Shown here piece after piece: positions 9,035 through 17,112 of a stretch of 64,000 nucleotides of DNA (positions are counted from its first letter, which is position 1; each line of letters starts with the position of its first letter). Under the pieces are notes generated by a model. It had not been told where the DNA came from. It saw nothing but the letters and a program-made list of their open reading frames with translations, and did no database searches. Source of the DNA: Burkholderiaceae bacterium (lineage in GTDB: Bacteria > Pseudomonadota > Gammaproteobacteria > Burkholderiales > Burkholderiaceae_F); contig JALHMQ010000005.1 in the NCBI GenBank assembly GCA_022843955.1, forward strand, positions 124,001-188,000. Reading direction: 5' to 3'. The position numbers and the translations under genes were made by a program.

Positions 9035-9064
9035 GGTCACTGAGCACAGTCAATTTCAGTGACC
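9035..9064. promoter_or_regulatory. Inverted repeat operator of replication initiator 2
   Basis: Perfect 9-bp arms GGTCACTGA (9035-9043) and TCAGTGACC (9056-9064) lie immediately upstream of the initiator start at 9033. The arms contain the GGTCAC core of the downstream iterons. Rep_3 initiators often repress their own gene as dimers on such an inverted half-iteron. Confidence 0.75.
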
Positions 9065-9245
9065 ATAGTGTGCCCCGGTTGATTCTGTCAACGTTGAGCG
9101 TTTTGTTGCATCGCCTTCTTCACACCGCCAGCCTTTTGGGGGGTGTTTCTTTAGGTTCTCCCTTTTCTCTTTCTACCGTTTACGACTCCGCAGAACCAAT
9201 GCCAGTGCGGCATTCGAGGCGGTAAGGTCTGTGGATATGGTGCGA

Positions 9246-9966
9246 TTGGTCACCACCCATGGGCCAATACGTCACGAGTCCTGGTGCGATCGTCTCTTGC
9301 GCTGGTGCTCATCGGGTGTGGATATGGTTCGACGGTCACTGCTCTTGGGCTAGGTCACCTGTTATGGGTTCTGCGCGACACCGACGACGATGATCTCCTT
9401 GGGTCACCACTCTTGGTGTGCTCGATAGGTCTCCTCCTCTGGTGCTCTCGGAGTGGCGCACCAGCGCTCCTGGTCAGTGTCTCCAAGAGCCCGGATCGAA
9501 ACGGGCAGGGCGCTGCTCCCTCCTCATAGGTCACCTTCATTGGGGGAGCTTCTAGGTCACCACTCTTGGGGCAGCTGGCCAGCGTGGCGTCGTTGCTCGA
9601 ACGTCACCATGGCAACGCTCGTTCGTTCACGACGCCACCCTTCACAGGTCACCACTCTTGGTGGATCGGATAGGTCACCACTTTTGGGGCGATTCACTCT
9701 CAGAGAGGACGGTTTGGAGCGCTCCGCGGCAGGGCGCTGCCGCACGCGGCGGCCTGCTCACGATCTCCTTCTCAGGTCGCCACCTATGGGCCTTGGAAGC
9801 GGCTTTGGCAAGCAAAGGTCACCTGATTTGGTGCTCTACAGGCATGCCAACGGCCCAGTGAGCACCATAGGAGGTGACCTGGCGGCTGCGCGGACCCCGA
9901 TTTATCCCAAGACTGGTTACCTATGGGGCCAACCGCGGCCCAGCGCCCCAAGAGTGGTGACCTCGC
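9246..9966. repeat. Iteron array 2 (origin of the second Rep_3 replicon)
   Basis: About 12-13 units of the form AGGTCACCACTCTTGGGG, with variation in the second half. GGTCAC cores lie near 9248, 9334, 9353, 9402, 9529, 9555, 9647, 9673, 9775 (GGTCGCC), 9817 and 9917 (GGTTACC). Two inverted units lie near 9875 and 9953. Spacing is irregular. The region between 9065 and 10089 has no believable gene, and small open frames across it are by-products of the repeats. A stretch with runs of T and C (about 9105-9180) may be the AT-richer unwinding region. Confidence 0.85.
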
Positions 9967-10089
9967 GCCTCAACCGGGTCACGGCTCTGCTACTCGCCAC
10001 AGTCCGGTCCAGCCTCGTTGGATACGGCCTTCCAGTCTGTCGTCAGGTTTATCGAAGTGCCACTGGCCAGAAGATCAGTGGCTTGAGCG

Positions 10090-10806
10090 CTACTCCGCTG
10101 CCAAAGGAGCCTGCTCTGCGGTTTCGGTCGCCGCGTTGGATTGCGCTGGTGCTTTGGCCTCGCGCCGGCTCTCGAGCTGTGACGACGCCTCTTCTGCTGC
10201 CTTGCGTAGTCGATCGCGCTCGCTGGCTGCCAGTTTCTTCACGCCGAGCGACCGCTTGCGTGTCGACGACGCGACCTTCCGGAACTTGTTTCGAACCTCC
10301 GACTTCTGCTGCTCCGCTCGGTGCGACTGGATGACACCTTCGATCACCAACAGCTCCATGGCGGCCAGCAACGCATCTGCTCGTTCGATGGCGTCGAGGT
10401 ACTCCCGCGAGATCGGCGAGATGATCCTTGCCTCGACGGACATCGGAGCGAGGAACTCCAGCGTCGTCTCGCTCAGGCCGTTCGACTGCAGCAGCGCATC
10501 TGCCGCGCGCAGCTCGCCCGCGATGAACTCGCGCATCTCTGCCACGTTCTTCTGGACCTGTTGCTCCACCAAGGTCACCACGTCCTGCTTCAGGTTCGCC
10601 CTGCCGAGAACGCTGATGACATTCAGCGACAGCTGCATCGAGTCGAACGTCCGCAGGTAGATCCTTTTCATCAGCGCGTTCTGCAGCGTCACGGTTCTTC
10701 GCCTGAACGGCGACTCCAGACGCGCCAGGTAGTCCTGCTTGCCCGCAATCCGTTCCCTGATCTTTTCGTTTACCGACGCCTGGGGAACCGTCGTGTCGTC
10801 CGGCAT
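10090..10806 (-). CDS. Coiled-coil protein, possibly DUF1845/AcaB-like
   Basis: A 238-residue, mostly helical cytoplasmic protein. The central segment (SPISREYLDAIERADALLA) resembles a motif in the DUF1845 family of conjugative-element proteins, to which the IncC regulator AcaB belongs. The similarity is modest, and I give it as a possibility only. The C-terminal 70 residues are charged and Ala rich (KKLAASERDRLRKAAEEASS), likely disordered. ATG is at 10806. The gene faces iteron array 2 and is divergent from the operon starting at 11163, so the 10807-11162 gap carries promoters for both. Confidence 0.6.
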   Translation of the reverse strand: MPDDTTVPQASVNEKIRERIAGKQDYLARLESPFRRRTVTLQNALMKRIYLRTFDSMQLSLNVISVLGRANLKQDVVTLVEQQVQKNVAEMREFIAGELRAADALLQSNGLSETTLEFLAPMSVEARIISPISREYLDAIERADALLAAMELLVIEGVIQSHRAEQQKSEVRNKFRKVASSTRKRSLGVKKLAASERDRLRKAAEEASSQLESRREAKAPAQSNAATETAEQAPLAAE

Positions 10807-10928
10807 GTTCGCCTCTTCAGCTGTTGCAGAGGCTTTACATACTGTCCACGAGACCGGGTCCCGTCGAACGCTAATGGCCCTCGATTTCGCGCGCTTTCGT
10901 GCATAGCTCGCCCGTTACGCGCAGAAAC

Positions 10929-10957
10929 TTGACACTCGCTTTCTGCTCACCTAGCTT
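10929..10957 (+). promoter_or_regulatory. Candidate sigma-70 promoter for leader element 1 and its operon
   Basis: TTGACA at 10929-10934 is followed by 17 bp and TAGCTT at 10952-10957. Transcription from here would begin about ten bases before hairpin B of leader element 1. The -35 box is perfect and the -10 box is weak, so it may need an activator. The sequence CACCTAGCTTTGC recurs near 48265 upstream of the transglycosylase gene. Confidence 0.5.
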
Positions 10958-10973
10958 TGCGCACAGACGAACT

Positions 10974-11064
10974 CTTTCGGGGCGCTCACGCGCTGAAAGC
11001 GTTCTTCCAGCTCGCTGGTAGCTGACACACCAGGAGCGCGATCCACGGATCGTTCAAGTCAGCC
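10974..11064 (+). ncRNA. Pseudoknot leader element, copy 1
   Basis: Hairpin B has arms CTTTC (10974-10978) and GAAAG (10995-10999). The pseudoknot hairpin CTGGTAGCTGACACACCAG follows at 11015-11033. Its loop GCTGAC (11021-11026) is complementary to GTCAGC at 11058-11063, giving an H-type pseudoknot with 5-bp and 6-bp helices. It lies in the 5' leader of the operon beginning at 11163. The same architecture recurs five more times on this strand. RNA, or folded single-stranded DNA during transfer, are both possible active forms. Confidence 0.65.
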
Positions 11065-11162
11065 CATGTCCGCGGTGGTTCCACCGCACTTCTAACCCCT
11101 TGGGGGCGCACGCGCCCCTCTGGGTCGTCCTGTGCCTCCTCGATCTCATCTCCGGAGGCACC

Positions 11163-11999
11163 ATGGAAGCCTGCGCTTCCGTCGAGCATTCGCTCGACCA
11201 CTCTTCGGGCGCCCTCAGTTCGCTTGTCCACACCCTTCAGCTTTGCAGCGCTGCAAGGCAGGCGGTCCAAGCGCACATTGACGGCACCGAACCTCAGGCA
11301 ACGCGTCCCGAGTCCAGCCAACCTGGCTCGCCGCCGACTGCCTGCAGCTCATCTCAGCAGTCGCCTGATCTCCACCTCGACGGCAACGAGTGCTCGACGC
11401 CGGTCCCCGACTCCGACGACGACCTCAAGCCGCTCACCAACGACGGAACAGATCCTTCAATCTGGTCTGAAACCGCGCGACTGCACCTGCACTTCGTGCT
11501 GCTCAAGCAGCTGCGCAAGCTCAGGTACGACGCCACGCCCCTCGCGGACGTGATCGACCTGGTGCAGTGGTTGTCGTCAAAGGACGCCGAGGACATCCCG
11601 TTCTCTTTCTCACGCTGCGTCCTCGTCGCGAAGCTCTTCCCATCGCTCATGGACGACACCTCGTTCGAAGGGCTGCTCGGACTGGACGTCGACGCAGCCG
11701 CCGAAGCGATCCGCGTCACGCTGCGTCCGTACATCGCACGCAAGTTGGAGCGACTGCCGCTCTGGGCGCAACGCCTCGTTCGCGTTAATCCAGGCTTCGT
11801 CGTCGAGCAACTGGCCCACAACCCCCAGTGGCTCAACGAACAGGTCATCGCGTACCCGTACTTCCCGCTGCTTGACCAACGACAGCTGCTGGCTGAGCCA
11901 GGCGAGGCGCTATCGATCCTGTACCGCAACCGCTTCGTTCACGGCGCCATTCATGCCGCCGAGAAGGCGCTCCGCGCCGGTCAGACATCACTCTTCTGA
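11163..11999 (+). CDS. Hypothetical protein (278 aa)
   Basis: A cytoplasmic protein of 278 residues with no family I recognise. The N-terminal ~110 residues are Ser/Gln/Pro rich and acidic (PVPDSDDDLKPL), likely disordered. The C-terminal ~165 residues look like an ordered helical domain (LHLHFVLLKQLRKLRYD, VTLRPYIARKLERLPLWAQR). ATG at 11163 is preferred over an upstream frame because a strong GGAGG lies six bases before it. It is first in a three-gene operon with the short genes at 12010 and 12257 and is preceded by pseudoknot leader element 1, so it belongs to the plasmid core. Confidence 0.65.
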   Translation: MEACASVEHSLDHSSGALSSLVHTLQLCSAARQAVQAHIDGTEPQATRPESSQPGSPPTACSSSQQSPDLHLDGNECSTPVPDSDDDLKPLTNDGTDPSIWSETARLHLHFVLLKQLRKLRYDATPLADVIDLVQWLSSKDAEDIPFSFSRCVLVAKLFPSLMDDTSFEGLLGLDVDAAAEAIRVTLRPYIARKLERLPLWAQRLVRVNPGFVVEQLAHNPQWLNEQVIAYPYFPLLDQRQLLAEPGEALSILYRNRFVHGAIHAAEKALRAGQTSLF

Positions 12000-12009
12000 A
12001 GGGACAACG

Positions 12010-12270
12010 ATGAAAAACCTACTTCTCGGCATCTTCGTCTTGCTCGCGTTCGGCATCGTCGGGCGATGGGACCACGAGGACGCGCTGCTCATCGACGAGC
12101 TGGCCCGCGCCAGGTCTGAGATGCAGCTCGAGTGCATCGAGGCGAGCCGCACTTCTTCTTCCAGGCCGTCCATCTCCGCTCTGGCACTGTATGGAACGCG
12201 CGACCGGGACGGTGTTGCGCGAAAGTTCAACTGCACAGTGATCAGAGGACAAGCCAATGCTCGCCGGTAA
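12010..12270 (+). CDS. Small exported or membrane-anchored protein (86 aa)
   Basis: This protein of 86 residues begins with a hydrophobic signal or anchor segment (MKNLLLGIFVLLAFGIVG). An acidic helical part (ELARARSEMQLECIEASR) and a basic tail follow. It starts 10 bp after the previous gene and overlaps the next by 14 bp, so it is translationally coupled. The function is unknown; the layout fits an accessory envelope protein of a conjugative plasmid. Confidence 0.5.
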   Translation: MKNLLLGIFVLLAFGIVGRWDHEDALLIDELARARSEMQLECIEASRTSSSRPSISALALYGTRDRDGVARKFNCTVIRGQANARR

Positions 12271-12550
12271 CAAGGATGCGTGCGGCCTTTCCAACCGCGT
12301 CCCGATCGAGTCGATCGAACAGCTCGAGTTCTTCGTCAAAGAGCGCGAAGCCCGCACCGGCAAACCCGGCGCGCTCTTCGTCGGCAACATGTCCGACTCG
12401 GTCGTCTCCTTTCACATCCTGTCTCGCGGACACGGCTTCGAGGTCGTTCCCGCGAGCGGCAGAGCTGGGTTCTTCGTCCCCGCCGATTTCGTCGACCACA
12501 CCATCGGTCACCTGATTGGGGCAGGGCGGTTCTTCGGCTATCTCAATTGA
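12257..12550 (+). CDS. Hypothetical protein (97 aa)
   Basis: A compact 97-residue protein with no signal peptide. It has a regular mixed pattern (IESIEQLEFFVKEREARTG, SFHILSRGHGFEVVPAS, HTIGHLIGAGRFFGYL). It is last in the operon with the genes at 11163 and 12010 and overlaps the latter. I do not recognise the family. Leader element 2 starts 40 bp after its stop. Confidence 0.5.
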   Translation: MLAGNKDACGLSNRVPIESIEQLEFFVKEREARTGKPGALFVGNMSDSVVSFHILSRGHGFEVVPASGRAGFFVPADFVDHTIGHLIGAGRFFGYLN

Positions 12551-12589
12551 TACCCCTGACGCAGCCAGTACGAGCGCGTCGGGCGTCAA

Positions 12590-12702
12590 GGAAAGGACTT
12601 CGGTCCTTTCCAGAGCGCATCTGAATGCCCTCTGGAAAGGACTCTGTGCAGGTCGCTGACATACCTGCCTGACCGCCCCTCAAGGCGTCGATCAAGTCAG
12701 CC
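12590..12702 (+). ncRNA. Pseudoknot leader element, copy 2, with alternative hairpins (ribonucleotide reductase leader)
   Basis: GTCCTTTCC at 12603-12611 can pair upstream with GGAAAGGAC (12590-12598) across a TTCG loop. Extended to 12603-12614, the same strand can pair downstream with TCTGGAAAGGAC (12631-12642) over 12 bp. The two hairpins exclude each other. The pseudoknot follows: stem GCAGGT (12648-12653) with ACCTGC (12663-12668), loop GCTGAC (12655-12660), and partner GTCAGC (12696-12701). The element lies 175 bp before the ribonucleotide reductase start. A further hairpin (AGAACGCC...GGCGTTCT) lies at about 12712-12729. The gap 12551-12877 holds nothing else. Confidence 0.65.
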
Positions 12703-12877
12703 TCTCTCCACAGAACGCCTCGGCGTTCTGATCAAGCCAGCGCATCCAGTCGGGTCGTTGGCCATTCCGCGGTCGACACACATCTCTGTCGCTGCCGCTT
12801 CCCCGCTTGGTACCTCCCTCCCAGAGCTCGCGCATGGTGCGCAGGCCGGAGTCCAGGCTTGAAGAGGAATCAACGTA

Positions 12878-15826
12878 ATGAAACTCAACGACATCGCGGC
12901 AACCTTGTCGCCTCAAAGCATCTCCGCCGACGTCCTGATCGAAAAGTACTCGAAGCAGGGCGAATCGACCGTCGAACAGATCCGACGTCGCGTCGCGAAG
13001 GCCTTGGCTCAAGTCGAGCATGCTGCCAAGCGCAGCCAGTGCGAAGACGAGTTCGTCTGGGCCATGCAGAACGGATTCATCCCAGGCGGCCGCATCAACT
13101 CCGCCGCGGGTACCGACCTCAAGGCCACGCTCATCAACTGCTTCGTGCAGCCGATCGGCGACTCCATGCGCGGCATCGACGACGGCGCTCCCGGCATCAT
13201 GGATGCGCTGGGGGAGGCCGCCGAAACGATGCGCCGCGGCGGTGGCGTCGGCTACTCCTTCACCCGCATCCGCCCAAAAGGCGCGTGGGTCAAGGGCACC
13301 GACTCCACGTCGAGCGGCCCCGTCAGCTACATGTATGTGTTCGACCGCATGTGCCAGACCGTCGAAAGCGCCGGCGCTCGTCGCGGTGCTCAGATGGCCG
13401 TCCTGTCCTGTACTCACCCCGATATCGAGGAGTTCATCGATTCGAAGCGGGGCGGGGACCTCAAGAACTTCAACATCAGCGTCGCCTGCAGCGATGCGTT
13501 CATGACCGCCGTCGAGAGATCTCTCGATTGGGCGTTGGTCCACGACGCAGAGCCGGTGGCCAGCATCAAGGAGCAGGGCGCCTATCAGCTCGCAGACGGT
13601 GCCTGGGTGTATCGCACCGTCAGGGCCCGTGAACTGTGGTCGAGGATCATGCGCTCCACCTACGACCACGCCGAACCGGGTGTCCTGTTCATCGATCAGA
13701 TCAATCGCGACAATAACCTCAGCTACTGCGAAGTCATCGAAGCGGTTAACCCGTGCGGCGAAGAACCACTTCCGCCGTATGGCTGCTGCGATCTTGGCAG
13801 CATCGATCTGACCCGCTTCGTGCGCGATCCCTTCTCGGACACCGCGCAGTTTGATTTCGCACTCATGCGCGAGGTCGTCCGCATCGCTGTTCGCTTGCTC
13901 GACAATGTGCTTGACACCACCGTCTGGCCGCTGGCTCAGCAACAACACGAGGCACAGCAGAAGCGTCGCATCGGGCTCGGCTTCACCGGCCTGGGCGATA
14001 CGCTGATCCTCCTCGGCCTGCGGTACGACGCCCCGGAAGCGCGGCGGTTCGCCCAGAGCGTGGCCTGCGAAATGGCAGATGCCGCTTATGGCAAGAGCGT
14101 CGACCTCGCTGTCGAGAAGGGTCCGTTTCCTCTCTTTGATAGCCAGCATTACCTCGACTCGCCCCGGTTCGCTTCGCGCCTGAGCGACGAGCTGAAGGCG
14201 CGGATCGCCAAGCACGGCATCCGCAACAGCCATCTGCTTGCCATCGCTCCGACCGGCACGATCAGCCTGGCGTTCGCTGACAACATCAGCAGCGGCATCG
14301 AGCCTGCTTTCAGCTGGTTCTACACCCGCAAGAAGCGCATGGCCGACGGCTCGCACAAGCAGTACCACGTGGAGGACCACGCCTATCGTCTCTTCAAGGC
14401 GCTTCACGGCATCACGCCCGACGTCAAGGTCATCGCCTTCGACGCCGCGCACGCCAACCTGGGTCACAAGCCCGGCGAGGTCATCGAACGGTCCGGCGAG
14501 CGGGTCTCAATGCTCTCGCCGGCCTTTGTCACAGCGCTCGAGCTTCACGCGCTGGATCACATGCGCATGAGCGCAGCGGTGCAGCCTTACATCGACACCG
14601 CCATCAGCAAGACCGTCAACGTCCCCGAGGACTACCCGTTCTTGGAGTTCGAAGGTCTGTACCTGGAGGCCTGGCGCAGCCGCCTCAAGGGAATCACGAC
14701 GTACCGGCCCAACAAAGTCACCGGGTCCGTGCTCGAAGTGTCTGCGGTAACACCCAAGCAGCAACCGCAGGACATCGATCTGTCCGGCATCGACGGCAGG
14801 CTCACGCTGTCGACGGCACCACAACCCGCGCTAGCCAGCCTCCGCTGGCCCAGTCGCCCGTCGTTCACGAACGGCAACCCGTCGTGGACCTACATGCTGG
14901 CTCACCCCCTCGGTGAGTTCGCTGTATTCATCGGGCACACCGAGAACGGCATGAAGTTCCCGTTCGAGGTTTGGGTCAACGGCAGCGAGCAACCGCGCGG
15001 CCTCGGCGCCGTCGCCAAGACGCTGTCGATGGACATGCGTGCCCGCGATCGCAGGTGGCTCGATCTGAAGCTCAAGACGCTTCAGCGCGCTGTCGGCGAT
15101 GACGGCTTCGACATGCCACTGCCGCCGTCGGGCGAGGTCGTTCGAGTGTCGAGCCTGGTTTCCGGGTTCGCGCGTCTCGTGCGGCACCGTTGCGACGAGC
15201 TCGGTGCTTTCACATCGCCGGAAGGCGAGTCTTCTCCGCTCGTAGAAGCCCTGATCGGGCCAAGGGAGCCGAAGGCTGGTCCCAACGGAACCCTGAGCTG
15301 GACGGTGGATGTTCTCAACCCCGGCACAGGAGATGACTTCGTTCTTTTCCTCAAGGAGCTGGAGATGCCTGACGGCCAGCGCCGGCCTTACTCGATGTGG
15401 CTCGCAGGGAACTACCCTCGAGTTCTCGACGGCCTGTGCAAGCTGCTCAGCCTCGACATGCGCATCGTCGATGCCGCGTGGTCGGCAATGAAGCTGCGCA
15501 AGCTGCTCACGTACTCCGAAGTCGGGGGTGCCTTCTTCGCTCGCATCCCGGGTGAAGACAAAGGGCAGTTGTTCCCGTCGACCGTGGCTTATCTGGCGCG
15601 GTTGATGATCCATCGCTACGCCATGCTCGGCATCCTCACGGAGCAGGGCGAGCCCGTCAGCAGTGCCGGAATTCTCTCTGCGCCTGTTGGCGATCCTGTC
15701 CAGTCCGCCCGCGGCATGCAGGTCGTCGCTGGTCGTCAGTGTCCCGAGTGCCACAGCATGTCCGTCATCCGCCGTGATGGCTGCGACATGTGCACGTCAT
15801 GCGGGCACGTCGGCGCGTGTGGGTGA
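12878..15826 (+). CDS. nrdJ: Adenosylcobalamin-dependent (class II) ribonucleotide reductase
   Basis: A 982-residue enzyme that reduces ribonucleotides to deoxyribonucleotides using coenzyme B12. The class II signature is visible: an N-terminal active-site Cys region ([12 protein letters not shown]), [29 protein letters not shown] (catalytic Asn-Cys-Glu) and [16 protein letters not shown] (substrate P-loop). The region after residue ~650 carries two TSCPD-like repeats ([20 protein letters not shown] and [19 protein letters not shown]). It ends in a zinc-ribbon-like tail (CPECHSMS...[14 protein letters not shown]) whose cysteines probably re-reduce the active site. It is followed 20 bp later by a primase gene. 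A plasmid-borne reductase could supply dNTPs for plasmid synthesis after transfer. Confidence 0.93.
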   Translation: MKLNDIAATLSPQSISADVLIEKYSKQGESTVEQIRRRVAKALAQVEHAAKRSQCEDEFVWAMQNGFIPGGRINSAAGTDLKATLINCFVQPIGDSMRGIDDGAPGIMDALGEAAETMRRGGGVGYSFTRIRPKGAWVKGTDSTSSGPVSYMYVFDRMCQTVESAGARRGAQMAVLSCTHPDIEEFIDSKRGGDLKNFNISVACSDAFMTAVERSLDWALVHDAEPVASIKEQGAYQLADGAWVYRTVRARELWSRIMRSTYDHAEPGVLFIDQINRDNNLSYCEVIEAVNPCGEEPLPPYGCCDLGSIDLTRFVRDPFSDTAQFDFALMREVVRIAVRLLDNVLDTTVWPLAQQQHEAQQKRRIGLGFTGLGDTLILLGLRYDAPEARRFAQSVACEMADAAYGKSVDLAVEKGPFPLFDSQHYLDSPRFASRLSDELKARIAKHGIRNSHLLAIAPTGTISLAFADNISSGIEPAFSWFYTRKKRMADGSHKQYHVEDHAYRLFKALHGITPDVKVIAFDAAHANLGHKPGEVIERSGERVSMLSPAFVTALELHALDHMRMSAAVQPYIDTAISKTVNVPEDYPFLEFEGLYLEAWRSRLKGITTYRPNKVTGSVLEVSAVTPKQQPQDIDLSGIDGRLTLSTAPQPALASLRWPSRPSFTNGNPSWTYMLAHPLGEFAVFIGHTENGMKFPFEVWVNGSEQPRGLGAVAKTLSMDMRARDRRWLDLKLKTLQRAVGDDGFDMPLPPSGEVVRVSSLVSGFARLVRHRCDELGAFTSPEGESSPLVEALIGPREPKAGPNGTLSWTVDVLNPGTGDDFVLFLKELEMPDGQRRPYSMWLAGNYPRVLDGLCKLLSLDMRIVDAAWSAMKLRKLLTYSEVGGAFFARIPGEDKGQLFPSTVAYLARLMIHRYAMLGILTEQGEPVSSAGILSAPVGDPVQSARGMQVVAGRQCPECHSMSVIRRDGCDMCTSCGHVGACG

Positions 15827-15846
15827 GGGCGCTCATGGGAGTCATC

Positions 15847-16845
15847 ATGAATCTCAATGTCCGCGCTCGCAGTGATGCAATCAAGGCTCGTGCCAAGGGG
15901 CACTGGAAGCCCATCCTCGAACGTCTGGGGGTGGATCCGAAGGTGCTCTCCGGCAAGAACCAGCCGTGTCCGGTCTGTCCGGGTGGTACCGATCGCTTCA
16001 GCTTCACCGACAAGTGGGGCAACGGCGACTACTACTGCCGCCATTGCGGTCCCGGTGACGGGTTCAAGCTGGCGGAGGCCTGCCTGCATCTGAACTTCTC
16101 TGAGGCGCTTGACCGCGTCGAGGAGATCGTAGGAGCCGTGCAGAGTCTTCCTCAGCGGCACGAGCACGTTCCGTCCAGCCAGTTCATGAAGTCGCTGGCG
16201 AAGAAGATCTGGGCGGAGTCCAAACCGATCCAGGCAGGCGATCCAGTGGATCAGTACCTCACCGGCCGCGGCCTCGGTATGGACCGCTATCCAGCCATGC
16301 TCCGTTGCCATCCTGGCCTCGACTACTACGAGAAGCGAGAGGGCGACAAGCGAGCGAAGGTCGTTGGGTCATACCCGGCGATGATCGCTCCCATGCTCGG
16401 CGAGGACGGCCACGCCGTCACTGTCCATCGCACGTACGTCAGCAGCGGGGGCAAAGCGCCGGTGCCGGATGCCAAGAAGGTGCTCAACACCTTCAACACC
16501 GGGCCAGCCATCCGGCTTTTCGCTGCTACGGACGAGTTGGCGATCACCGAAGGCATCGAGACGGCTTTGGCCGTGCATCTGGCCACCGGCAAACCGGTGT
16601 GGGCGGCTTACTCCGCCAGCAACCTGGAGAAGATCTGGGTGCCAGTCACGGTCAAGCGCGTCTGCATCTACGCCGACAACGACTCCAGCTTCACCGGAGC
16701 CGCTGCGGCGTATGCGCTCGCCAAACGCCTACGCGGCGTGAAGCGAGACGAAGGCGCACCGGAGGTCCAGGTGTTCATCCCGCGTCATGTGGGTGACGAC
16801 TGGGCCGACGTGTTCTGTCGCCGCCGCCTGAAGTCCGCCGCTTAG
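15847..16845 (+). CDS. P4-like DNA primase (zinc ribbon plus toprim)
   Basis: A 332-residue primase of the P4 alpha/phage type without a helicase domain. An N-terminal zinc ribbon (CPVCPGGTDRFSF...YYCRHCGPGDG, a C-x2-C...C-x2-C pattern around residues 40-70) is followed by a toprim domain with ITEGIETALAVHLATG (catalytic Glu) and CIYADNDSS (D-x-D metal site). Possible starts are ATG at 15835 and 15847; the latter gives the usual N-terminus and has GGGAG six bases upstream. It follows nrdJ in the same operon and probably primes complementary-strand synthesis after conjugation. A strong terminator follows at 16859. Confidence 0.87.
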   Translation: MNLNVRARSDAIKARAKGHWKPILERLGVDPKVLSGKNQPCPVCPGGTDRFSFTDKWGNGDYYCRHCGPGDGFKLAEACLHLNFSEALDRVEEIVGAVQSLPQRHEHVPSSQFMKSLAKKIWAESKPIQAGDPVDQYLTGRGLGMDRYPAMLRCHPGLDYYEKREGDKRAKVVGSYPAMIAPMLGEDGHAVTVHRTYVSSGGKAPVPDAKKVLNTFNTGPAIRLFAATDELAITEGIETALAVHLATGKPVWAAYSASNLEKIWVPVTVKRVCIYADNDSSFTGAAAAYALAKRLRGVKRDEGAPEVQVFIPRHVGDDWADVFCRRRLKSAA

Positions 16846-16858
16846 TCGAGCAACTCTC

Positions 16859-16887
16859 GGAAGACCTCCTCGGAGGTCTTCCCTTTT
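16859..16887 (+). terminator. Rho-independent terminator after the primase gene
   Basis: Perfect 11-bp arms GGAAGACCTCC and GGAGGTCTTCC around TC are followed by CTTTTT. It ends the nrdJ-primase operon. Confidence 0.85.
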
Positions 16888-16978
16888 TCCCACCGCCTTG
16901 TTCCCAGGGCGCTGAGAAAAGGGCAGGGCGTGCCCACTCTCTTTCATCGGTAGCTGCCACACCGACTCCAAGGCAGCC
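16880..16978 (+). ncRNA. Pseudoknot leader element, copy 3 (orphan, covarying)
   Basis: Hairpin B pairs CCCTTTT (from about 16881) with AAAAGGG (about 16917-16923), with inner CGCC/GGGCG pairing. The pseudoknot stem TCGGT (16947-16951) pairs with ACCGA (16961-16965). The loop is GCTGCC (16953-16958) and its downstream partner GGCAGC (16972-16977). Loop and partner differ from the other copies by one base each, and the change keeps pairing (A-T becomes C-G). No gene follows; the degenerate end of the CRISPR array starts 135 bp later. Confidence 0.65.
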
Positions 16979-17112
16979 TGCTTCATCGCCTTGCGCCTTG
17001 CACAGCGCCTCATTCTCAAACTGCACCGTTGACCGTTCCTCTGGGACTGCCTGGATTCGCGAGAAGGTACCGGGCATGGCGGAACAAACATCCTGATCCT
17101 CGCGGGCCGCCC

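Noticed and set aside
9453-10334. A 293-codon frame across iteron array 2
   Set aside because: It consists of translated iterons and overlaps the start of a better-supported minus-strand gene.
12692-14467. A 591-codon minus-strand open frame opposite the ribonucleotide reductase gene
   Set aside because: Long antisense frames are common in GC-rich coding DNA; the plus-strand protein has clear catalytic motifs.
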